Positions 12,571 to 26,429 of a stretch of DNA of 64,000 bases are shown piece after piece. The position numbers and the translations under genes are program-made. Source of the stretch: Lasiosphaeris hirsuta (taxonomy: Eukaryota; Ascomycota; Sordariomycetes; Sordariales; Lasiosphaeriaceae). The stretch lies in assembly GCA_030549175.1 (NCBI GenBank), contig JAUKUA010000001.1, positions 3,348,001 through 3,412,000 on the forward strand. Direction: 5' to 3'. The notes beneath the pieces are model-generated. The model was given only the letters and a program-made list of their open reading frames with translations. It was not told the DNA's origin and did not search any database. Position 1 is the first letter of the stretch, and each line of letters begins with the position of its first letter.

Positions 12571-13004
12571 ATCTGAGGGTGCCGAAAGTATGCGGTTGGG
12601 TGGGTGATGAAAGGTTGCAGATGTGATGGCTTGGGCTGCGTTGACTTGGGTGAACTAAGAAGCTCGAGGTCGGCGACACATCTGGTGGCGATTGCGTTAC
12701 TGCCAATGCCTGCCGAACAAGGCATCCATAGCGCGCCAGTAATCACAATAGCCATTAGGACAAATGTGAGTGCCGACAGTGCAAGGGAAGAAAAAAAAAG
12801 TCTAGCTTTATTGAGGCTGGGACACTTGATTTACACTCTACTAACCCCAGTTCAGTTCCTTCCACCCGCATTCCCAAAGGCAACTCCACTGTCACGGTCC
12901 CTTCATTTTTCTCCTTGTCCCCACGATGCAGAGGCAAGCGATGGAGCCTAGCAGTATATGATACACACAAGAGGTAAAACGTGTTGCCATGGGTTTGGCG
13001 GTTA
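12571..13004. other. intergenic
   Basis: Promoter of the glycosylase gene and 3' flank of cytochrome c1. A poly-A tract lies near 12790. No gene seen. Confidence 0.4.
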
Positions 13005-14320
13005 TTAGTGGCGAGACTTGCCAGAGTTAGGAGGATCATAGACGATCTTTCTTGACTTCAACCAGGCCCACTTGTACCGCTTGACCCAGACGCTCAGAGC
13101 GAACAGCACCGACGTGACCACTAGAACCTTCATACCCATCCGCTTCCGGTCGTCCAGCTCCGGTTCGGCCGCCCAGTTGAGGAACTCGACGACATCCTTC
13201 GCCATCTGTGACGTCGTGGCCGGCGTCTCATCCTCGTAATCCACCAGACCCTCGTACAGGACGCGGGCCATGGCGATACCGGTACCGGGGAAATAGGGGT
13301 TGAAGTTCAGGCCGTCGCCGACCTGGGCACCAGCCGGAGGCTCATCAGGGTAGCCGGTCAACAGCGAGAAGATGTAGTTGCATCCGCCGTGGCGCGCCTT
13401 GACAATCAAGCTCAGATCGGGAGGGAGGGCACCGTTGTTGGAAAAGCGAGCAGCCTCGTCGTTCGGGTAAGGGCTCGGCAGGTAATCGGCCAGCTTGCCG
13501 GGCCGCTTTTCGATCTCGCCCTGGTCGTTGGGCTCCGTGTCGTACTCGTTCTCCTCGGCCAACGCCTTGGCCTCGTCAGAGGTCAGGATGGTGCCGACGA
13601 GAGAGCGGTAGGGCACTCTGCTGAGAGAGTGGCAAGATGCGCAGACCTCACGGTAGACCTGGAAGCCTCTACGAAGTCTGTGGCGGATATGGTCAGCTGC
13701 ATGACAAGGGCATCACCTGGAAGAGCCGGATGCCTACGCTTGGTGATCAAAGGTCTTGAAAAACTGCTCGTGAACCCAGGGATACTTGGGCGCGTGCAGA
13801 CTATATCAACCATTAGCATTGATGCCTTCTTTCCTCTACTGCATGTGGTGCCGGGTTGCAGTTGAATATCCCTCAGGTGGGCGAACAGCCTCGGCACAGC
13901 AGCAGCAGGCGATCTAATTGTCGGGTGTGTACTCACCCTTCCTCGGCGGGTGTCATGGCGTGCGCGGTGGGTCCATAGAGGTGATAGTACCAGGCGATTG
14001 AGCCGGCGGCGACTGTGGTTGCCGCGACAGCAGCGATGTTCATACGGAGAGGCGAGTCGGCGGCCGATCCGGACCTCGAGGAAGATGCCGCACGCTACCA
14101 ATGGCACTCGTTAGTCTCCAATTCGTCTGCGAGTCCATCTCCAAAGTCTGGGAGCAGCAGCATGACTCCAATTGGGGGTAGAGATGGTGTTGAAATGGCC
14201 AGGACGTGTTTGCGGTGTGCCGGAGAAGCAAGCGGATAGACGTACCTTGGTAATTGTGACGGCGCTATTTCTTGCGCTGGCGATCGCGCGCGTTGAGCGC
14301 AGGCAGGACCTCGCCAGCAT
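13005..14320 (-). CDS. CYT1: cytochrome c1, mitochondrial
   Basis: Heme subunit of the bc1 complex (complex III), passing electrons from the Rieske protein to cytochrome c at the outer face of the inner membrane. Exons are 14320-14246, 14094-13937, 13800-13738 and 13677-13005, joined in frame to 322 residues, the usual length. The N-terminus ([20 protein letters not shown]) is an Arg/Ser-rich mitochondrial presequence, followed by the sorting helix [17 protein letters not shown]. The heme site EVCASCHS (CxxCH) spans exon 4. [34 protein letters not shown] and [19 protein letters not shown] are signature segments, with the axial-ligand Met in the last. The C-terminal anchor [18 protein letters not shown] precedes a basic tail. 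The long start frames at 14377 and 14388 use upstream ATGs; 14320 fits the presequence best. Confidence 0.95.
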
Positions 14321-15079
14321 GGTGGGCAAGCCTTGCGGAGCTGAGGGAACGGAGTCGCGGTCGGATTGACAGGGCAATTGGCTGCCAATGTCGATGATTT
14401 GAGGTTTTGGCGATGGCTCGAGCTGGTAGAGGTTCGAATCAGTTAGGTTTCTTGAAATTCGGGATTCTTAGGAACTCCAGCAACGTGATTGGACGTGATT
14501 GGCCGGGCCAATCACAGTCCTATCCCGGCATATTGATTTTCCGCTTACCTCGCAAGATGGGGCCAACCAATGGAATGGAACGTGGACCTACAAGGTCAGC
14601 TCCAGCTCTTTCCGCTCCCGGCCTTGCCACGCCTGGGGCATTCCTAGAACTCTTTGCTTGCAATTGCTGAGTAGCTGAGACAATCTTCAACTAGCTTGGC
14701 ATCGCTCCATCTTGTGGATATCCTGGAACTTGAACTTCATTGAGCTTTGCAGCACAGCTCTAAGCTGAATTTGTGCTGCTCCATGCTCATGCTTTACTTT
14801 TTTACTCTACCATTGCAGGTCCTATGCTACAACATCATGCGCTCCTGCGTCAATTGCCAACCGTACGGGTCAACCTGACCGTCCAGTTCCGAGTCCCGTA
14901 CCCAAACAGACGCTACAGTCTGGTCTGCGTCCCCTTCCTTCACAACACGCGCATATTGTGGTATCCCCGCACACATAAACGTCTAATTTGAGGCCAAGAG
15001 TCCATTGGGGTTGAGCTCAACCCAAAAACAAGGTGCCACCAGAAGTTCGAGGGAGCTAGACATGTAGACTGACTGCTCT
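14321..15079. other. intergenic
   Basis: Upstream region of cytochrome c1 and the 3' flank of the DAHP synthase. A tRNA-like B-box at 14431-14440 was examined and dismissed. No gene seen. Confidence 0.4.
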
Positions 15080-16386
<1,307 letters not shown>

Positions 16387-16949
16387 GATGAAGGTTTGAT
16401 CAGAAATCGTTCGGATAACGGTTGGTCCAATTAGCTTAGAATAACACCCGGCTACTTGTTTGATTATTCCGCGGAGTCTTCCGGAAGAAAAGTAGCGTAG
16501 TAAAGAAGGTCGGCGGGGATCTTTTTGCCTCGGCGGCAGCGGTCAGAGCTCGAAACATCCCACTCTTATAATTTTTGGTGGGGTAAGCTTGAAGCCAATG
16601 AGTCAAAACGTGGGGTTACCGAGGGGAAGCTCTCCAACTTGCAAGTATTTTCACCTGCATTCACTTGCTGCAGTCACCCAACTGTCCAGTGTCCACACCC
16701 GATTAGCCGCGGGGGATGAGGGCCCAGACTGTTCGAGACATAAATCTTTGTGGATCCATTGGTCCTTTGAGTATTTCTGGATGACGTCAACAAGCTCTCG
16801 ACGAAACGGTGTTGCCTTGGATAATCTGGTGATGTCTTCATATGATGTATCAACTACGGTACGCCCCTTCACTCTGCGCCACTTGCCGCTGCAGTAGCTC
16901 AAGCCATCACTTCAGTTTGAGATGACAGATGTAAATGCACCTTGCACAA
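16387..16949. other. ARO3 promoter region
   Basis: Gap between ARO3 and the AIG1-like gene. An 83-codon minus-strand frame (16902-16651) has ordinary-looking composition but matches no family known to me and sits in the promoter; it is not called. Confidence 0.4.
16599..16605 (+). promoter_or_regulatory. Gcn4/CPC1-type TGAGTCA site
   Basis: A perfect TGAGTCA, the palindromic core bound by fungal Gcn4/CPC1/CpcA, lies 213 bases before the ARO3 start codon. Cross-pathway control of DAHP synthase genes is well known in fungi, so placement supports function. One chance match in a window of this size is still possible. Confidence 0.6.
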
Positions 16950-17779
16950 TCACTCAATCTTGAGGGGCCGCAGGGCCTCTTCCTTCAGTTCCCCAATGCC
17001 GTTGATTGAACCGTAGACAAACTTCAAAACCATTGTGCTCCCGGTCATCAAAAAAGCCGAGAAGCTGAAGAGCAAGACGCGCTGCCAAGTTGTGAGGATA
17101 GCTAGAAGTGGATACGGATACCTGAGAAAGTTAGAACATGCCGGGCATAAGAACCAACAAGAAGATCAGATCGAGCTACGTACCATCCATTATAGGAGAA
17201 ACAGTACTCAACCCAGCCCCAATAGAGGAAGGCAACAGTGAGGCTGATGGCCATAGCACCATAGCCCCTAATAGTCCAAGGGGGGCTCAATAACACCAAG
17301 TCCAGGGCCAGCATAATTGCTGGCATGGCATGAAACCCGCTGTTAGAGATATGATGAAGTCAGCAACATCACACTTGGGCATTTTGGTCGGGTTTGTTGA
17401 CGCACATGTCGGGGAGCAGTGGCAGTGACACATCAGGTGGCACGACCAGCTTTCTATCAATGGCGCATATACCCCAGTACAGGACGCTAATGAGCACCTC
17501 GAGGGGCGCTGAACACACGGAAAGGATGTTTTTGATCTCAAACAAGCTATGGTTTAGCGTAATGTCTGCAAGGATGCCGGATATAAATGTCGCGGTAGAT
17601 AGTGCCAGCCCAATGATGGTCAAGAACTGAAAATCACCCCCTACCCCCTGGTGCAATGGATTAGGGTATTTCTGTAGGTAGCCAAAGCTAGCTGAGAAAG
17701 AGAGCAACCCCAAGACATGAATGGCGGCCGAGAGGCTCCGTGAGGGCGAGGGAAGGCGTTGTAAAGGGTGCCTTGTCAT
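16950..17779 (-). CDS. AIG1/FAR-17a family membrane protein (putative FAHFA hydrolase)
   Basis: Exons 17779-17406, 17339-17184 and 17121-16950 give 233 residues. The joined protein has about six hydrophobic segments: IHVLGLLSFSASFGYLQK, FLTIIGLALSTATFISGILA, EVLISVLYWGICAIDRKLVV, IGFHAMPAIMLALDLVLLSP, AMAISLTVAFLYWGWVEY and LLFSFSAFLMTGSTMVLKFV. The VPPDVSLPLLPDIGFHAMPA stretch, with its conserved His, and LDLVLLSPPW are typical of the AIG1/ADTRP family. Animal members hydrolyse fatty-acid esters of hydroxy fatty acids with a Thr/His pair; activity in fungi is assumed by homology. Exon 1 uses a GTGCGT donor, and the junction codon Ile restores the motif. Confidence 0.88.
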
Positions 17780-18376
17780 TATTTCCGCGTGTGGATGACG
17801 TTGGGAAAGCTGGTGCTGGATATCTTCTGGAGAGCGAACCTGGAGGCTATGTGTGCTTGCTTTTATTTTCGCCGGCTGAGAAGGCGGGCGAATGAGTTCT
17901 AGGGTCCGACAAGCCGACGTGATACCGGTAGTCTAAGATATCTACAAAGAATGCGCTGTTGTTGTTGCGACGAGCTTCAATGTTACTTCAAGAGCTAGGG
18001 GCGCGAGACTGGGGCGTGATATGCGTCATGGCAGACCGCTCAGGAGTCGGGCTCCTAGGTTCAGCTTGAGATGGGTTAGGCGTGTTTCTAGCCGTGAGGC
18101 CGCGCACCTCAGGGGCGACCCAGGCCCCTCACTGCCCTGTCAACCTGTGTCCTGTCCGGTCCGTGCACACGGGCAGGGTGAGAGTGGCGCCGGGCTGTCC
18201 TCTTCAGGTGGGCCCCTGCAAGGAGTTGGACGCCGATGTGCAGATACCACCCATAGCGGCCAAGGCTTGCTCAGTGCCAAAGTGGTAGGTACTACCGTAA
18301 TCTTCAAACCACAACTCAAAGCTACCATCCCACACCTGTCGCAACACTCCTGCCTTCGGCACGCGACGTCGCAAAT
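17780..18376. other. divergent promoter region
   Basis: Sits between the AIG1-like gene and the WD40-cyclophilin gene, which point away from each other. No coding frame of interest. Confidence 0.4.
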
Positions 18377-20364
18377 ATGATCGACCCCAAAAGTGACGAC
18401 GATACCAAGTCGAACAAGCGCAGTCATGCAGAATTCACCGAGGAAGATGGCTCTGGTAATGCATCTTGCACGCTCGCAATCCCTTCCCAGCTAACCTCTA
18501 TCTCTATCTAGGGAGCTCCTCAGACGACGACATGGGCCCGATGCTACCCTCAACAGCCCCGAAGAAGAAGCGTCGAGTCCTCCCCTACGAGAAACTGTAT
18601 ATATCGGCCCTACCGAAATCAGGCCGCTATTCCAAGTCTTTGATGCACAAGGAGCAGCTGTCTTTCCTCACCATGACCCCCCTGACTGACTTCCTCATCA
18701 CCTCGTCCATCGACGGCGTTGTGAAGTTCTGGAAGAAGATTGCAGACGGCATCGAATTCGTCAAGGAGTTCAAGGCGCACCAAGGCGAGATACGCTCAGT
18801 TTCAACGAGTCAGGATGGGCGCAGCTTCGCTACGGCTGGTGTGGACCAAACGGTCAAGCTTTTTGACGTCGTCACCTTCGACCTCCTGGCTGTTCTCCGG
18901 CTTAACTACGTGCCGAGATCTGTGTGCTGGGTTCATAAAAAGGGGGCCTCTATCCCCCTCCTTGCGGTTTCTGATGATGGCACGCCACAAATTCATCTAT
19001 ATGATGGTAGAGGTGAAAGCCAAGCGCCAGTCCACACCATCAAAAGCCTACATCGAAGCCCGGTGGCCATCATGGCTTTCAACGATGGTTATGACTGCGT
19101 AATATCCGCCGACGATAACGGCATGATCGAGTACTGGCAGCCAAGCGGGTCATATGAAAAGCCTGACAGCGTCTTCCAGTACAAGAGCTCTACCGACCTC
19201 TTTGAATTTAAAAAGGCAAAGTCCGTACCGACGTCTATTGCCTTATCTCCAGACGGTAGCCGTTTTGCGACCATCTCCTTTCCGGACCGAAAAATCCGCA
19301 TCTTTGACTTTGCGTCCGGCAAGCTGCAACGGACGTACGATGAATCCCCCAGTGTGATCGAGGAGATGCAACAGGCGGGAACTGCCCTTCAGAAACTTGA
19401 TCCCGTCGAGTTTGGTCGACGGCTTGCTCAGGAGCGCGAAGTCGAGTCGCCAAGCATACGCAACAAGTTCAATGTTGTCTTTGATGAGTCTGGCAATTTT
19501 ATCTTCTACGGCTCTTACCTAGGTATCAAGGTGCTGAATACATATACGAACCAAGTGGTCAAGGTATACGGCAAAGAAGAGGGATTTCGTCCCCTGGGTC
19601 TAGCGATATATCAAGGGCAACCTCAGAAAAAAGGTGTCACAACTGTCGCGATGGCAGCGTCGAGCAACCCACTTCTCCAGGAGTCTGAAACAAGAGATCC
19701 CATACTGATCGCAACAGGAGTGGGGAAAGTCCGGTTTTACATATTCACCAACGAAGAAGACGTGTCTAAGGCGACCAGGGATGTGCAGAACGAGAAGCCG
19801 ACGATACTAGGACAAAAGACGACGGAACAGAAGAAGGTAGTCGAGACGGGGACATCGGCCATTATCCACACCACCTACGGCGACATCCATATTCGCCTCT
19901 TTCCTGACGCAGCTCCAAAGGCTGTAGAGAACTTCGTGACCCATTCTAAGCGCGGATACTACAACAGCACAATCTTCCACCGGGTGATTCGGAAGTTTAT
20001 GATACAGGGTGGCGACCCCATGGGCGATGGCACCGGTGGGGAGAGCATATGGGGCAGAGAGTTTGAGGACGAGTTCAGCAGCTTAAAGCACGATAAGCCG
20101 TACACAGTCAGCATGGCGAATGCTGGTCCCAACACCAATGGGAGCCAGTTTTTTATCACAACTGAGAAGACTGTAAGTTGCACTGATGGCTTGCCAAGAA
20201 CAAACAGCACACTGACGGGGTGCTAGCCATGGCTTGACAACAAGCACACCATCTTTGGCCGCGCAGTCCAGGGACTCGATGTAATTCACAAGATTGAGAA
20301 TGCTAGGACATACAAGGAGAAGCCGGAGGAGGATATCAAGATTCTCAACATCGACATCTCATAG
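18377..20364 (+). CDS. WD40-repeat cyclophilin (PPWD1/Cyp15-type peptidyl-prolyl isomerase)
   Basis: Exons 18377-18455, 18512-20172 and 20227-20364 give 625 residues. The N-terminus is acidic and Ser-rich ([11 protein letters not shown]) with a basic patch KKKRR that may be a nuclear signal. Residues about 60-350 form WD40 repeats ([36 protein letters not shown]). Residues 465-625 are a complete cyclophilin domain: [45 protein letters not shown], and in exon 3 [20 protein letters not shown]. The catalytic Arg of FHRVI, the Gln of QGGD and the active-site Trp of PWLD are all present. Homologs belong to the spliceosome. The last intron lies inside the cyclophilin domain; reading through it would truncate the enzyme. 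Confidence 0.95.
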
Positions 20365-20892
20365 GACCGTCGAGATTGGAATGGCTGTTCCAGAGGCACA
20401 CCGAGATGGGAATTGAGCAAATCTGACCCCGTTGGCTCCAGCTCCTCTGACCGTGCATCCATGCATCCGCAAGTGGCGAAATAACTCCAAGTGTACAAGC
20501 ATGAGGGTTGAGTAGCATCCTTCATATAAATATCAGGTGTAGGCTACGCGCATCATATTGGGCGTATGAGCTGGTCTCGGTACATTTTCAACAAGTTTCC
20601 CCGGAAAACAATACATTCACGCCAGAGTCATGATTTCATGATACTTGAAATTTATCAAGATGAGCCCCTACCCAACACCGTATTCGCTTATAAAATACAC
20701 CGTGTACATGCTTATGTTTAGCATCATGAGATATATGCCAGCACTAATGGCTGTTCTGAAGAGATGCCAAATACCTTGCCAGAGGCCATCTAGCCCCAGC
20801 CACTATTGGGGGTGCCCACCGGAAAGATTCCTAGGCTTTGGTCCTTCTGCCTTAGCCCCAAGTTTCGATTCGTCGGGAGAATCGCCTGGCTA
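20365..20892. other. convergent 3' flanks
   Basis: Between the ends of the cyclophilin and Nup84 genes. No gene seen; presumably two 3' UTRs. Confidence 0.4.
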
Positions 20893-23800
20893 TTAAGGCT
20901 TGATGGACCACAACTCTCGCGACCATCCCATCTCCTTTAGCTTCTTTGAGTTCGTCTGCGATCCCTTTTTTTCGTTCGCCGATATTGCCAGGGCCTTGCT
21001 CGATGAAGCGAATGACTCGATGAGCTCGGCCATTCTCCCGGCCAAGACAAACTCATAGCCCAAATCCGAGCCCTTTTCTGCAATCACGGACGCCAAATCC
21101 ATGGCTTCCAGCAAGTGATCCCGGGAAATGCACGCACCAGCAAAGTGTAGCGAGCTAATATAGCCCAGCACCGTCTCCGGAATATAGGCCCCGCGGAGTT
21201 CTCTAAAGTCCGGATCAACTAATACAGAGTGGTCAGCCAGAGAATGTTCCTCGGAGCTCTCTTCCTGCCTACCTTCGTTGGTTGTCAACAACCACCCCCT
21301 GAGTACTGGCTGCATCGACGCCTTGACCTTGCGGACCTCCTGGCTTGTGTGTTGCCACAGCTCCCGAGAGTTTTTGCTATCCCTGAACACGATTTGTTAG
21401 CTGAAACGTCGAGCAAGCGGTGATACCGGGGACATACTCTCTCGTGAGCCCCGCCAACGAGGACAGTGTCTCTATCGAGTCCAAGGTCCGAACAAGACAC
21501 TCCAGCTCCCACATGTTTTTCACCATCGTTGTGAGCTGTTCTAGGCCGGCCCCGCACTTCTCCAGATACTCGTCCGGCATTTTACCCTCAGTGAATTCCT
21601 CAAACCAGCCGGGAGAGGCGTCCTCATCTGACGGGCGAACTGGTATTGGGGTCTTTTTATGAACGATATTTCGGCCAGGAACCCGTGTGAAAAGGGCGCG
21701 GGCAGCGCGCAAACGTGTACGTTCTATGAGCAATTAGCCTTATCAAGAGCAGACCCTAGGAGGGATTGTTGAGGGAGGTCGACTCACTCAAAAAGTACTT
21801 GTACGCCCTGATGACGTAAGTGCAAGTCTCTACGAACAGACCGTCGACCAGCAGAAGCCATTCCAAAGAACGGATAATCAGCTCGTCCTCGGGATCAACA
21901 TACTCGGAATCCTCGCCGAAAAAGTCGGGCTTGACGATGCGGCCATATTTCACGCTCGCAGGCCCACTATTAAGGATCTTGAATTTCCCCTTTGCCTCGC
22001 AACGGACGGATTTTTCGTCCACGTCAGCCAGGTAGATCTGCGGCTGTGTTCTTGCAAACTCTGCCACATCCAGTTTCAGGTTGTTCATGATTGTGAGTTG
22101 GGCCCTCCGCGCCTCCTCGGCGACAACGTGAGATAGGTTCCTGCTCAAGGCCTCGTAAAGACGCGGCTTGGAGAGCTTGGAGCAGTAGAGGGGAATCATT
22201 TCCTCCAAGTTTGAAAGGCGAAGATAACTGATATAACCCGCGATGATGTTTTCTTGCACTGCCTGCCGGTCGATCCCCGAGTTCTCGGTGGGTTTCGAGC
22301 CACCAAGTTGGTCCAGGGTGTTGACAATGATGAGAACGTGGGCCAAGACCCGAAGACTGCTGTGATCCGACAAGTCAAAGTATTTCTCTGGGTTGGAATT
22401 GTCTAGCCTTCCATAGAACGCAGACTCGGGTATCAACTTCGACTTTTGCTTTTGATTTGCGTGTTTGGATAGCATATACCCTTGGGTGTACATGTGCTGA
22501 TCCAGCTCCTTTGCGACGATGGCCCCTTGTAGTACCTTTGCCGTCCGCAATGCCTCCTTCTTCGTTTCTGGCTTAAATTCGAGAGAACCAATAAGTCGTT
22601 TGCTGGCAGTTGTTGGTTCAGTCTTGTGCACAGTGGTGTCGAAGACGGGAAACTGCCCGGCGATCTTGGACGCATCGACTCCAGCACGCTTAACCAAGAA
22701 TGAGTCAAACTGACTCCTAAGAATAGCGTTGTAGCTGGCAAAAAGGTAGTCATCCCAGGTTTTGCAAACCTTCTCCACACTGCCGAGATCGCCAGACAGG
22801 AGACCATAAACCGCCCGGTCGTATGCACTGGTTCCTCCGTCTTGGGCGGCGGCGAAACACATTCGCCGCCAAAGAATCAAGGAGCGTGGGTCGAAGTCGG
22901 CCTGGTCTTCATCGTCGGGATTTGACAGGGGTAGGGGAGCAATAGTGGCCGCTCTCCAAAGCTCGGTTCTTACAGAACACCAGTCCCGAATTTCGTCCAT
23001 CGTGCACCCACGGCGAAGCATTTCAAAGCAGCCTAACCAGATAGCGCGCTCGAAAAACTCGTCTTCGGGCTCGGCTTTGCGGGCCTGACGGGTAATAGCA
23101 TCGGGATCTAGTTGGGTAATGAGGGTGTTGGAGCCGAGATGTGCGTGAGCCGCACCGGCATCATTAGGATCTAGTACGCCCTGATACCCATTGACGCTCT
23201 TCTGTAACTTGATCTTGTGTCGAGTATGAAGCCAGCCGTGGGCGAGAATATCCCCCCTCTCGGCGTTCTGCTGGAGCTCGCTCACAACTTCGTCGATAGG
23301 GGGACCATGGCTTGCGCTGTTCTGCAGCCACTCCAAGACGACTTTCCTTTCTCTGGCAAGGGAGTCAGATATCATAAAGTCATTCCACCACTGTTTGCGA
23401 GATTGCGTTGGCGAGTCATCCGTTGCATTTAGTTGTGGCACGCTTGGACCTCGGTATCGCAGAGGGAGCATGCGCCGCAGGAGATCCCATGTCTGGGCTT
23501 CCTCCTCTACGCGCCGCAATGTTTCAGGGCTGACAAGCTCGACACCACCGTCAATCTCATCAATGTCCATGTCGGCCGAAGCTCCCCTCTGCCATCTTTG
23601 GCTCTGCCTCGATCGCTGGTTGGATTGGCGTTCATGTAGCCGGTCTGCCTTGTTTCGAGTATAGGTGTAATAAGAGTCGACAAGGCGGAAGACCTGTGCG
23701 CGTTCCTCAATGGGCGATCCTTCGGAATTGACATGGTAACGGTCGAGCTCTTCAGCGAAGAAGTCGACCTCGTCGCTGACGGTAAAATTGGCCTCCTGAT

Positions 23801-24032
23801 ACGTGGCTTCAAGAGCAGCCATTTCGTCGTAGGAGGGTCCTAGAAAAGTGTTAGCCATTGACACTGAAGCATGACGATGCCAGGCGGCCCAACCTTGCGC
23901 AGGACTTTGTGCACTGGGCGAGCTGTTGTCTGAGGCGACCGGAAGGTCCTGGGGATCGCCGTATCAGTGACTTAGCGCTACCACAATGGAGGGAAACAGC
24001 GGGATGCTGGTGCTCACGAATGCCGGCGCCAT
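20893..24032 (-). CDS. NUP84: nuclear pore protein Nup84/Nup107
   Basis: Scaffold subunit of the Y-shaped (Nup84/Nup107-160) complex of the nuclear pore. Exons are 24032-24018, 23948-23894, 23839-21788, 21723-21438, 21382-21273 and 21218-20893, all in frame, for 947 residues. The joined start is MAPAFDLPVASDNSSPSAQS, then PAQGPSYDEMAALEATYQEA; the Met at 23864 lies inside an intron. The protein is nearly all helical. Family features include SRKQWWNDFMISDSLARERK, AIWLGCFEMLRRGCTMDEIR, DWCSVRTELWRAATIAPLP, SLILWRRMCFAAA and the C-terminal block from PDFRELRGAYIPETVLGYIS to HFAGACISRDHLLEAM. Length is in the usual range. Confidence 0.93.
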
Positions 24033-24787
24033 AATGCCAGAGCAGGGCTAGAAGAGCCCTTGGTGTGATGCTAGGTAAGTTCGGGGTGCGGAAACTCCAA
24101 ATTAGAAGCGTGGAGCGTTAGAGTATCAGCTCGCCTCTCTTGCGCATTCTGCGAGTCACCCCCAAGAAGAGTGTTCAGAGGGAGTTTGATTCCACACAGG
24201 TCTTCGGGTTTTCGTGAACGGCTGGATTGCGGATTTAGATCAACGCTTGCCTAGGTGCCATACAGATGTCGTCGTTCAGAACGCGGTCGCGTAAAATGCG
24301 ACTCGAAAAGTCGGGCTGGCCGCTGGACGACTGAAGAGAACGGGGCAAACGAGCTGCCAATAGGGTGCGAGCCAATGATTACCTCCGTGCCTACCTAGCA
24401 AAACGGGTGCACGGACTTGTATGGGAGAAGTACTGGTGAGTACCAAGCCTGTTATTGGCCCCACTTCAGAGCGACCAAGGTAGCGAGTGAAGACACCCAG
24501 TACCTGGGAGGGCCTGCCCCATTTTTTTTTTCGACAGTCTGCTATAAAATTCCTTCGCTGCGCCCGATCTTTCCACTTCTTTTTCTTTTCCCCTATATGT
24601 CACGGCATTCGTCTTAGAGTCTCGGAACAGGGAAATCAATCCCAGTTCAGGTCCCACGCGGCCTCTAGCGCGCTCAACGATCGCCAAGAAGAAATTCTTC
24701 GCTTTCCGTAAAAAGTTACCCAACGCCTCTTGGTATTATTTGGGTGGACATATTTGGACAGTGAAACATCTACATCTTTGATCACCA
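24033..24787. other. intergenic
   Basis: Upstream of NUP84 and downstream of CMC4. A T-rich run lies near 24522. No gene recognised. Confidence 0.4.
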
Positions 24788-25235
24788 TCATTGGATCCTC
24801 TTGCGTTGCTCAACCTTGAGCCTCAGCAGGTTTGCTTTTGGACATGTGACTGTTGCTGCTCCATCTCCATTCCGTTCATAGAATGCCATACAACACTCGT
24901 ACAACGAGTCCACGAACTTGTGGCACTTCGCCTCGTCAAAGCCGTTCTTTGATAGACAGTCTAGAATTCCCGTAAGTCTCGGCGCGAAACAGCTACGATG
25001 GCGCACTAGTAATCGAGACGGCCTTGTCCTACCTTGAATCGCACACTATGCGGGAAGATGGAATTAGTCCTCTCTTACTCTGCAATTGTCTTGGTCGCGG
25101 ATCAAGTCAGACGAACCGCTCGGGGATGACAGGGAGGATTACTCCTGAGGTCCTGTTCAAAGGCCTCCAATGCGCAAATATCAGTGTTATGTCTCACATG
25201 AAGGCGCACTAGTAGATTTCCAAAAGACTGACCAT
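24788..25235 (-). CDS. CMC4: Cmc4, twin Cx9C mitochondrial intermembrane-space protein
   Basis: Rebuilt exons are 25235-25233 (ATG alone), 25152-25117, 25045-25033 (13 nt) and 24960-24788, giving 74 residues. The product reads MDLRSNPPCHPRACAIQDCL, then SKNGFDEAKCHKFVDSLYEC, then CMAFYERNGDGAATVTCPKA. It carries the CHCH pattern C-x9-C / C-x9/10-C of Cmc4 (human MTCP1-p8/CMC4): ACAIQDCL.KNG and LYECC..FY..NG are diagnostic. Such proteins enter the intermembrane space by Mia40 oxidation. The 13-nt exon carries TGT GCG ATT CAA, which is exactly the CAIQ motif, so its inclusion is well supported. The one-codon first exon is less sure; its donor would be GTCAGT. Confidence 0.85.
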
Positions 25236-26429
25236 CGTAGATTTGGTTGATAAAAGGGTCTTCTTGCCTTCGTCGGTCTGCTTCTTGCCTCAAGTCATGG
25301 GGTTTGGTGATGAAAAGTGCAACCTTAAGAGTCGGCAGTATCCCAAGTGGGGACAAGCAATGATGTCAGGACAGAGCTGGAAAGACCCCAACATTTCCGT
25401 CTCAATCACCCTAAGTTTCTTTCGGGTGCTAGTAGTTCCTTGACCCGGATCATCTTCGTCCATATCAACCTGATAATTGACGCCTGCTCTCCACTCTTGC
25501 TCAGCTGTACACCGTTGGACAAGTCTACCTACCATTGGGACCTTTCACAGTTGACGGACACCATGGAAATTAAATGACTTGACTGCCTCGGTGGATGTTT
25601 GAGGGATGTAAACCTCGCATATTGCCTTCAAACTAAACATGCATTGCAAGTCGTTCATAATTTTAGGCAGCTGCGAGGCTCCATCAGCATCAAAGGCATT
25701 CCTTTCTTCGAAACTCCCATATAAGGAGCAGTGACCTTGGCTGTGTCCTCCGGAGACAGTTTTCTTGTCGATTTGCCTCAGATCTCATTAGAAAATCCTA
25801 TCTCTTGAAGTTCCTGTCTAGCAAGAAAAGATAGGTACATAGGTATCTAAGTCCCTAGGCAGGCAGTAACAGCAAGTCCGACCAGTCGCTTAGCGCGCGC
25901 CTGCCCGTGCTGTTTGCGGAAGATTCCATCTGGGTACAGAGACGGGGAACTTGGGGCTTGTTCCACCCACGGCCGCCTGTCTCCCCAGAGAACGCTGGAA
26001 AACGCACCTCTCGCACCCTTCCACTGCCTGACCCCACCACCAACGAGCCGCCCCGCCACCTGGAAGCCATCCCACCTTGTCGTCGGCCCCGACTCTCAAA
26101 ATTCAACAACGCTCTCCACAGCCGCGCTCACAAACCTTCGCTTTCTAACAAAACTCGAAAACGCACCCAAAACCAGCTCTCTCTTTAAAGAGCATCGAGA
26201 CCTACTCATCGCCCGCTTGGCGCGCTGCCGTTCCCCGTTGTTCGTAAGCCTCGCCTCTTGCGCCCGCCCCTCCACGCGACCTTGATATCTCTCGACCTCC
26301 CCTTCTTCCTCGAACGCCCTTTGCGACGTAGATTTTGGCGTCAAATTCCTGCAGCTAACCGGAAATCCTCTGCAGAAACACTCTCCGCCTCCCAGACCTT
26401 CCGCATAGACAACCCATCACACAACTACC
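25236..26429. other. divergent promoter region of CMC4 and SUMO
   Basis: About 1.2 kb. On the minus strand 25240-25535 reads as a helical, charged stretch (KPHDLRQEADRRRQED) that I cannot assign; it may be 5' UTR of CMC4. The part 25860-26429 is C-rich, likely SUMO promoter and leader. AGGTA/CCTAGG motifs occur at 25831-25858. Confidence 0.4.

Noticed and set aside
14407..14450. tRNA-like B-box GGTTCGAATC with an A-box-like TGGCTCGAGCTGG just before it
   Set aside because: The two boxes are only a few bases apart and no cloverleaf can be drawn.
16651..16902. Minus-strand 83-codon frame in the ARO3 promoter
   Set aside because: Looks fairly coding but no family match, no splice partner found and it lies in a promoter.
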